This document shows positions 48,101-57,100 of a stretch of DNA of 64,000 nucleotides, piece by piece. The notes under the pieces were generated by a model. The model saw only the letters and a list, made by a program, of their open reading frames with translations. It was not told the origin of the DNA and did not search any database. Source of the DNA: Morinoia aosen. Lineage: Eukaryota; Arthropoda; Malacostraca; Amphipoda; Talitridae. Made by a program: the position numbers and the translations under genes. How positions within the stretch are numbered: the stretch's first letter is position 1; each line of letters opens with the position of its first letter. The DNA lies in contig CM059563.1 in NCBI GenBank assembly GCA_030386875.1, positions 33,704,139-33,768,138 on the forward strand, read 5' to 3'.

Positions 48101-51100
48101 TCACCTCTCAGGAGTATACAGCTATTACATTTATGGGAATTAGCTCTCCCATGGGGGCAGATGTGAGGTCTTCAGCAATAGGTTAGGTAGGCATTCGAAA
48201 TAGAATAAGTTTTTTGTTTTGTTACAGACCATCTTTTTTCGGTTCCCTGCTGTCCTGTTTTTCAACACTCACTATTGTCTTCTTCAACTTTTATCTTGTT
48301 TCATAAACTCCTGTCTCAACTTACTGTTTTTATAGCCCTTCTGCATAGATTCCGCGCCTTCATCTCCATGCTAATTGGTGCCTTCCTCCTTCCTCTCTTC
48401 GGAACGTTTTTTCAGCGGTTAGAGAGGCTTAAACTAATATCTAACCTAATCTTTTCTAATTTTTATTCAGAAATTACTTGTAGTTTTTAGTTGTTCCGTA
48501 CTCCCGCGTATTACCCCAGTCGCATTCTTCATTTTCGACTACGTTGACGCGTATCGTCTCCCAACAAAATGTTCATCCTTGATGTATCCTCTGAATGCAG
48601 CTGGTTGGCACTTGCGCTACATATGAAGGGCGAGGCAGAGCTTCAGTGTTCATAATGTAAGGGCAATGGTTAGTGTTGTAATTTTGGTGTATTTGTGTTA
48701 TTGGTTCATCTGCAGGTTAGATTTGAGGTCGCTTTTCACCGCCTCTGGTTCGAGATGGGTGCTTAGTGAGCACACATGTCTGAAGGAATTGCCTATGTCT
48801 TCTATGGCATTGCATCGTACATCTGTGGAGCGCTTGGTAGCCTTTTATGAGTCATGGCTACATTTCGATATCAGTACTTCAGTACTCGCGTGGCTGCTGT
48901 CTCCCTTCCCCGTTATTTCTGAATTAGACGAACTGAGGTGATCACCAGGTGCAGTCTACTTGTGTGGCGTCGAGTGACTTCCTAGCGCCTAAAGAGGGAC
49001 AAAATAGTTCAGTGACCTGCTTCTTGATGTGTAACCGAGTGTCTCTGCGGTTTGTATTTTCAGCTTGAGCAACTCAAAGTCTCTCAGTGAAGGAAAACAT
49101 AAATCTCAACATACGTTGTCTCACAGGTTGAGTTATCTGAAAAGAACAATAGTTTAAGTTCCCTCGAGTCCCTCTACCACACTTCTGGAAAAATTAATAA
49201 CGTCCTTCAATAATTGATGTGAAAATCCTAATATTTGTGTAATTTGAGTATTTATTACTTTCCACATTCAATTTTTCCCTCCACGCGGTACAAACCTTCT
49301 ACCCTTACACCCTGACGAGCACCACCTGAACTGCCCCTTACTCTAGCTTTTCTTCTGAAACTCGTGGTCCTTTGTTATTTCATTGTTTTTAGCACTAACA
49401 CCTCCCAAAAGATCATGATATTTTCGTTTTTACTTATTTTTTTCTCGCCATTAGTACCCAATTTATTCACTTCGATGTTTACTCTTTCATCTCGTTGTTT
49501 TACATTTCTATCTATGGTGCCTTTTAGTTCTTTTTGTTGTTTTATTTTCATATCTCCTGAAATTTTCTTGCTTTTCTTTCTTCTTTCTCCCTTTCTCCTT
49601 TTAAGGAAGATACAACTCTCATTTCTATGGGAATTAGTGCTCCTAGGGAGAAGATGTGAGGTCCCTAGCTGAAGATTAGGTATACTTTCTGTTTTTTGAA
49701 ATAGATAGGGTTTTTATTTAGACACGGATCATCTTTTTTTTTTGGTTCATTACCTTCTTTCTATCATAATGTTTCCCTGCGAAGGGTTTGGGAACATAAT
49801 CTTGTGTATGAATTACCCTTTCCCTTAATTCCATGGTAAGCAGTGCCACAACCGTTGTGATTCTCACCTCACATTTGTTGCGCTGCATGGTGTACTGCGG
49901 GTTAGACTTAGACTCGACTCAAACTTAGAGTCGAGTTTGAGCGTTTGTTGTATTCTAAGTGGTCATGGCAATGCTCTTTGGCTAAGAACATGACTAATTC
50001 GATGTTTGTGGTCCATTTTTGCTAATTCTGTCTGTATCGTTCGGCCTCCATCTCGGTCAAGGGCTTTCTCAAGCTAAGATCTCGTAATCAGTTCCAGTGA
50101 AGTGTGTGTTCTGGCTTCTGTTTTTAAGTTCACATGGGAAATTGCTGTTTTACGCCTTGTTGAACTCCTACAATCTGATCTAAAGTCTTCTATCCCCTTC
50201 CTGACTCCTTATCCGCTTACAGAATTTTTAGGTATCGTCATCAACACTATCTTATCAGGTCTGTCTCAAAGCTGTTCCCTTATCATCCTGCAGATTGTAT
50301 AACTATCGATTTACATTCATTGTTCTGTGAAACTCACCTTTGTGGCTTCTTCCTCAACCGTAACGTATTCGAAGAGCAATTTGACATCTACGACTGGTTT
50401 GTGCTAGTATACATTTCGTCATTATAGGCCCTTTTCAGAGATGTTTCAATCGCATCAATCTTTCTGGTCGTACGTCCATCTCCGTGTTTTGCTCCGTCTT
50501 AACGTTTGTGCGGCAACTTCTTTGTCCCAGTTTCTCGTTGTTTCACCGGAGCAATGCCTTCATGCCTGCTAGTTCTACTCCTCTGATAAAAAGTCCTTCA
50601 GTTGAGCTTATCTTCTAAAAGTGTTATTCAAGTTGAAAATAATTTCTAACTCTGCTTTTTGATGGAGATTAACTGGCAACCAGTCAAACCTAATCTATGG
50701 TGATTAACAGAATCGAGGTTCGATTTCGTAATTTTTTCTGCTGTGGAATGACTCGCTCTTATTTTGTCACTAGGTGCAGCAGGTCAAGCCAATGGTAGAA
50801 ATGGTCCTAACGGAGGTATGTGGTTGAGTTACGTGCCTCTTGCTTGAACAACTCGAACACGGTAGAGAAGAGGCAAATTGGCTAGTTTCGCTATTCTTTC
50901 GTGATTATTGGTGTTAAAACAATAACTTTTGAGATTTAATGTGATGTAAAACTTCTAAAGATGTGCTTATGAGTTATCTTCTGTTACTGTTAGGAACATC
51001 ACTAAATCAACAAATATGCTTCGTGAAGATGTGGAAATGTTAAGGTTCTGTTTCTAAGCTTTGATGAAGGATGTATCGAGCTTTCGTCTTCTTAACTTAT

Positions 51101-54100
51101 ATTTTTCGATGCACTAAACGTTTCAAATTCAAATGTTAATGTTTTAAAAACGAGGATATACAAATGAAACTTAACTCATGCTCTCGTATTCATTGTTTGA
51201 GCAAGAGGCCGTTTATAATTAAATTTTTCGTTTGGGGACAGTGGCTGCGTTCTCGTTGTTTGGGGCAGCTTGATCACAAGTTTGAGGGTATGCGTGTGAC
51301 TATGGTTTTTTTGGTGTCCATCTTTCCTCTGGGTTGCTGGTATCTATCTCTTCAAAGGACTTGCCATTTGCTGCGCAACAAATTATTTTCACATCTCTAT
51401 TTCCCTTTGAAAAGACATCTGCTAGTAGCAAGGGGTGTCAACCGTTGTATTCGGTTCTTATGTTTCGAAACTTCTAGGCAGTTCTCTTTGGTTGTTATTA
51501 ATTATCTTCAGATTTCAGTATTCGACATGTTGAGATTTTTTAGCCAGTAGTTATTTTTCATCTAGAAATATGTATTATGGGTGTTAGACATCGTAGGCGA
51601 AGCTAAGCATCAATTTCTCAGAAGATGGGCCTCGAAGATCTAACCACATGTGATAAATTTGAATTAAGCCTCTCCTCAATGCGCGCAAGATCTAAGATCG
51701 TGCGTGTGTTTCGCGCCACTCGGTTGTGATTTCGGTTGTAATATCGAAAGTTGTTTGTGTGCGTCGTGTCACTGTATTAGTTTACCACATGGGAACGTAT
51801 CGTGTACGTACGCTTTTTGCTTGAGAATCTATGTCGTGCGGTTACTTGAAATGCTGTTCATTGCTTGGGTAAATATAATACTTGGTCTATATTTATCGTT
51901 CCATATTATATACTTCATCTTGTTTCTATATGCGTATGTAGCGAATTGGCTCCTTGCTGTAAGTAATGAACTTCATTCTACTTTTGAAATCGATAGTGTT
52001 GAACAGTTTTGATAATTGTCAAGACGCCTGACAACTGCCATGCGTTTCATATGCCGTGCAATGGATTATAGCGGATTTGTATGGTCACTGCGGCTGTGCA
52101 GGACTGCATGCTATGTAACTTTACTGGCTCGGCTAGAGCACATAAAGCAATTGTCCTTATCTTCAGCATCGACTGGTTTATACGTTCAACTAATGCCGAT
52201 ATTTTTCTATTGCCTCCCCAGTAGTTTGTAGGGAGATACGACAGTATCTGTGTAAATTAGCGCTCCCGTGGGGAAAATGTAGGTCTCAGGCTGAAGGTTA
52301 GGTGAGCATTTAGTTAAAATAGATAAAGTTTTTGTTTTGTTAAAGGGTATCCTTTTTCGGATCACTGCTATCTTTTTTCAGCACTAATTTCTTCTTATTT
52401 AAACTTTTACCTTGTTTCGTGAGCTTCCTTCAGTCTTGCTGTTTTCTCAGCTGTTTCTATGCTTAGGGCGTGTGGACTCGAATTGTGCATAAAATTCCTG
52501 GTTTGTCAATTCCATACTACGGGGCATTTTTTCTTTCCTCTTTTGAAAAAAAATCTTCGTTGTAGGTAGGGATGTTGAAATTCTTCCACAATCTTGTCCC
52601 CAATGTTTCGTTCCACTTGATTTGAGCGCTTCACTTGGTATTGTTTGGAAGAGTAGTCGAGCGTTAACACTTTGGTCGTATATGTCCTGTATGTAGCTAT
52701 CTTAATCTGTGGAACTTTTGTTCATTGTGTAATTTCATTTCCTGTCTATTATGCATTTTTGCTGTAGTGCTTACTTGTGTCTAAAATTTATCTTGAATTC
52801 TAAATTATTAATCAACGAAACCTCAATTTTTAGAACTTGAATGCCAAATGAGGTATTTTTAGAGGACATACCAATGACTATTTAGATATATGCTAGAAGT
52901 TGATACTAATATTACGTGTTGATTAATTATGTTTTAATATAATTGCGTTACTGATTCTAGCTTACCATAAATCAGAGATTTATTCATATATTTCTTAGCT
53001 ATAGAATTTTTTTTAATTATTCAAAATTTCTCCTCTATAAGAGAAAAAAAACTATTGTGTTTAGGTGAATTAGCCCTTCAAGAGGTGAAATGTGAGGCCC
53101 CGAGCTGAGAGCTAAGTAGGTGTTTTTATTGTTGAAATAAATTCTATTTTGTTAGATTAAAAGCCGTCTTTTTTAGATCACTGCTGCCATATTTTTCTGC
53201 ACCTCTGACTTTTCTTCATCTTTTATCATGTTTTCTCACCTTCCTCCTCAACTCGCCGTTTCGATGCGCACGGGACCCTGTGCGAGAACGCACCTTTTGC
53301 ATAGATTCTACTTTCTCTTGATTCCATTTTAAATGGTGCCTTCATCCTTCCTCTTTTTGGACATCTTTGTTGTGGTATGGGAGGCTGAAACTAACTTATA
53401 ATCAATTAATCGATTGGACACAATTTTGTATTGAAAGCCTGAATATTACATGAAAGTGTGAAGTTAGCGTGATACAGCGAATATACAGCAATCCCAAAAT
53501 TTTTCATAGACATTTCTAGAATTGAGATTAATTTTCAAGTAAGGCACTGGTAAGTTAAGACTTTAGTTCGTCTTCGTAGACGTGTGTCGTTCAGTGAACT
53601 ATTAAGTAGGTGTATGAAGTAGGGACATTTGGTACGTGTTTTAACGTTACTTGATGGTGCGCTGTTGCAGAGACTCAGCGGGCTCCGAACAAACGGCGTA
53701 AGCGCAAGGGGTCTCAGTCGGGACAAAATGCCAACACTAACTCCACTGGTGCCGGCAAGAAGCGGTCTCCTGGACCAAATTTCAACCTGGCCTCTCAGGT
53801 CTCTGTAAGTACTGCCAACTTATGCAAGTATTTTGGTATAAGTCATCTTTTTAACTTCCTACTATTGGACTCAATGCAAGAAATTTCTGCCTGTCTTACC
53901 GTTTTCATCGATTTTCCGACTACCGCTTTGGGAATTTTTTTTTCTATAATTCGCTGGAGATTCCGGAAAGCAAGCTCATGATTAATAAACCTGATCGGTT
54001 GGTTTCTACTGACGCCAGCAATGTTCCTTTGGCGCATGACTTTGTGGTGAGTTTTAAGCCGGTGAAGGCTTTCCACTGTACCGTAATTTATTTTTTATGC

Positions 54101-57100
54101 GTAGTCATCAATCAATCGAGGCAGTGGAAGATGGTGCTAGTTCTCAATTCTTCGTTACTCTTTCCTTGAAACTGCTGGACTTCTTGTAGCATTAAAAACT
54201 GCTGTCATTGTCATCTTAAATTTCTTACTACTCACTTGTTCCTGTCGTCGTTTCCACATTAATCGTGTTTTATCTCTGTAAAACATTTCCTAAGATGTTC
54301 TGTCAATACTTTCTTGTACATATTTTGTTCATTGGGATTTTTTTGTTCATTTGTACCTTGATTTGGTTGAACTTAATGCATTTATGCTCCTCAGGTAAGT
54401 GAGAAATATATGCGAGATTCATCTTCATTCGTTAATATTTTGCTTTTATTTGCTTAGCACCATTCCTGAATTTCATTTCTCATTCGTTGAAGGTCTCAGT
54501 ACATTCACTTTTTGTGTTTTTAATTTTTGATGTTCAACATGCAAGCATTTCAGTCCTTGGTGATATGGTGTTTTATTTGATTTGTTCTGAATCGTATTGT
54601 CACGTAATTCCACTGATCATTGAAGCAATTGTTCTTCGCAGTTTAATGTTGTTTGCTTGCTTAATCACGGCAAGTGTTTTCTTCATTTTTTCATTCTAAT
54701 AGTTGTCGTTATCTTGGCAAATTCTTTTCTTTCTTTACATTGATAGTGACCCTGACGTCTCTACCGTTTATCAAGTGGACTTGTATTTTGTTGATGTTGA
54801 CGTTTTTAAGCTTTAAATTTTGAGGTATTTTCTGAGAACTTTGTATATTTTCTTAGCTCGGGAGTAGCCAGAATTCATCCTGGACAATGACTAAATTTGA
54901 TTGGTTTGTGCATCGTTCTTCTGCCTTTAAGCCCCAGTCGTTTGTGGTATTTGTTTGGTCCTTTCATTTCCAACGTATGTCTGAAGCTTTCGATTGTGCT
55001 GAAGGGCTAGGCGACACTTGCGTCTACGCTGAGCAGCTGTGCGCCGTAGCAAGCGCAGGATGAGTTCATTTGTGCTACCAGCGGCGGGCGAGCCGTCCGG
55101 TGCCTTGCCGAGCCAGTGCTGCCAAACGTGGCGTACAACGCGTTTAGGCGGGACCCAGATTTTGGCTGAACGCGGGCCGCTGCTGTGGTTGCCTGCCACC
55201 TGCTGCTGCTGCTGCTGCTGATGATGACCTTGAGTCTGAAGTTGTGTGGCCTCGATTGACCCCAACCGTCTGCTGCCTCGTATTCACGTTTTGTTGCGTA
55301 TTGGACTTCGTACCAGGCTTTTCTGCGATGTTTTTGTATTTCCATCCTTATGTATTGAACATATATCATTCTGTCCATCGTGTTAAAGCTATTGCAATCG
55401 TCAACAGTTTCGCGATCGGTTGACTGTGTGACGATAGTTCACTGTTCGAGTCATCCATTCGTATAATCTCGATGCGCGTTTGCAAAAGATACTTTCAATT
55501 TGACTTGACGTAGAATCTGTGGGGATTCATGTTGAAGTTACGCTTTAGTGGTACCGACTGGCTGTTTTTTGGTCATGTGCGTGTTTCTCTTTTCTGACAG
55601 CGTACAAATTCTGTTTTGAGTCGTTATCGCGAGGTATAAGTAATGAATTGTTCATGTAGCCGTTGAATTTCATGCCCTTGTCAGTGGGTCTACCTTGCTC
55701 TTCTCCTGCTGGATGGTATCGATAGATGTTAATTGAAGTTTGATTATTTTGCAAGTTTGAAATATTTTGAAAGCTTCCATGTCAGTGTTTGTTATGCCTA
55801 CAATTCTAGTAAGGTAAGTTCTGGTTTTTATTATAAGTATAAATTCACTTTCTCTTTACTTTCGTTCTCCTTTCAGTGCCGTCGTTGATCTCAGTTTTTT
55901 TTTCAATTTTGATACAATGCATGTTCTTTGTTGTAGATTATTACATTGTGCATTGGTAACTCCGTAACATTTTTATACTTATTTTTAATAATTTACAGCC
56001 AAACTGTCTAGCGGCTAGATTGGCTGTAAGGTCGAGGTAGGTGTACTACGCATTTACGCGTTGCGAAAATTAATTTCTGAGTCGGAAACATAGCTTTTTA
56101 GATCTATGATCCTGTCATATTGTCTTATTGCTTCTGTTCCGTGATGTCAGTGTGTGTATGTGTTTCCTTTGCTCTCTTTTCTGCCGTGAGGTTTTCTGCT
56201 TGTGCGAGTTTTCTTACGAGGGAAAATAATGTGTCTCCATGAACGAGTATGTTCGCCTCATCGGAGTGCTACCTGTACAGGCACTACTTTCATGAGAGTG
56301 CAGAAAATCGCCTACGACGTCTTTGCACTTCGAGTTCGAATCTCTCTCTGTCGATTCTCAGCTTTACTGCTGTGTAGAATTTAGTTGACACTAACTGAAT
56401 TGAATTTTATTATGAGACCCTGCATTGTCATCTCGTTCTCCTTCACAAGAGAGGAGCTTATCCAGCTCTTCTTTCAAAAGCTAAACAGATGTGTGGTGGT
56501 GCATTGAGCTATTTTACTTATCGAGTTGGTCTGCTGTGCTACTAGGGCTGTGGTTACACTCACGTGGACATTTGTGGAGATATTTTAAAGAATGGGAGAC
56601 TTGGATATTTCCAACTTTCATGGTTGCCCTGTTACTCATGGCAGTGGACGACGTTCTTTTGTTTTGTTTTGAGCCTAGGTAATCTAATATCGAGGCTGTT
56701 TTGCTTTGTGAGTTTTTCCTTTAGAAAAAGCTGTTCAAAACTAATCCTTTGATCGTAGTGCATTTCTTGACGCTGGTAGCTAATCTAGAGCTTTAGTTAA
56801 ATTTTAAAATTGAAATGAACGAAAGTATTTCCAAAAAACACTCTTCTTATATTTCCTGCGTGGACTACAGTTAACGTTGCAGTATAAATAAACACTTTCT
56901 CTTGGGAATTTTTGATGGCTGTTGATGTGCAGAAATCCCCAAGCCATCTGTCAGATAACACTTTTGGATTTGAGTTTGGTCTCATGTGCATGAAGATGTT
57001 ATCTTAGCTAGTATTTCATTTGCTTTGTGCCACTTGTAGGAGTTGGTAGTGAAGGGTGGATCTGTTGTATGTGTCACAGGATGTGATGGTGGTGGGGGAG

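Larger units (their letters stand above)
43612..53670 (+). other. Chip: Chip/Ldb intron E-F (10.1 kb)
   Basis: gtatac...cag. Contains the antisense non-LTR retrotransposon (43927-47076), a C/T homopolymer tract (47304-47345) and R1 copies at 48102, 49597, 52225 and 53031. The stretches 47350-48100, 48455-49595, 49860-52220 and 52595-53030 show no supportable gene. Confidence 0.87.
53805..57079 (+). other. Chip: Chip/Ldb intron F-G (3.3 kb)
   Basis: gtaagt...cag. A GC-rich patch at about 55000-55260 includes (CTG)n at 55200-55220 and an antisense open frame with a poly-Gln run. The rest (53810-54920, 55400-57050) is AT-rich and featureless. Confidence 0.87.
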
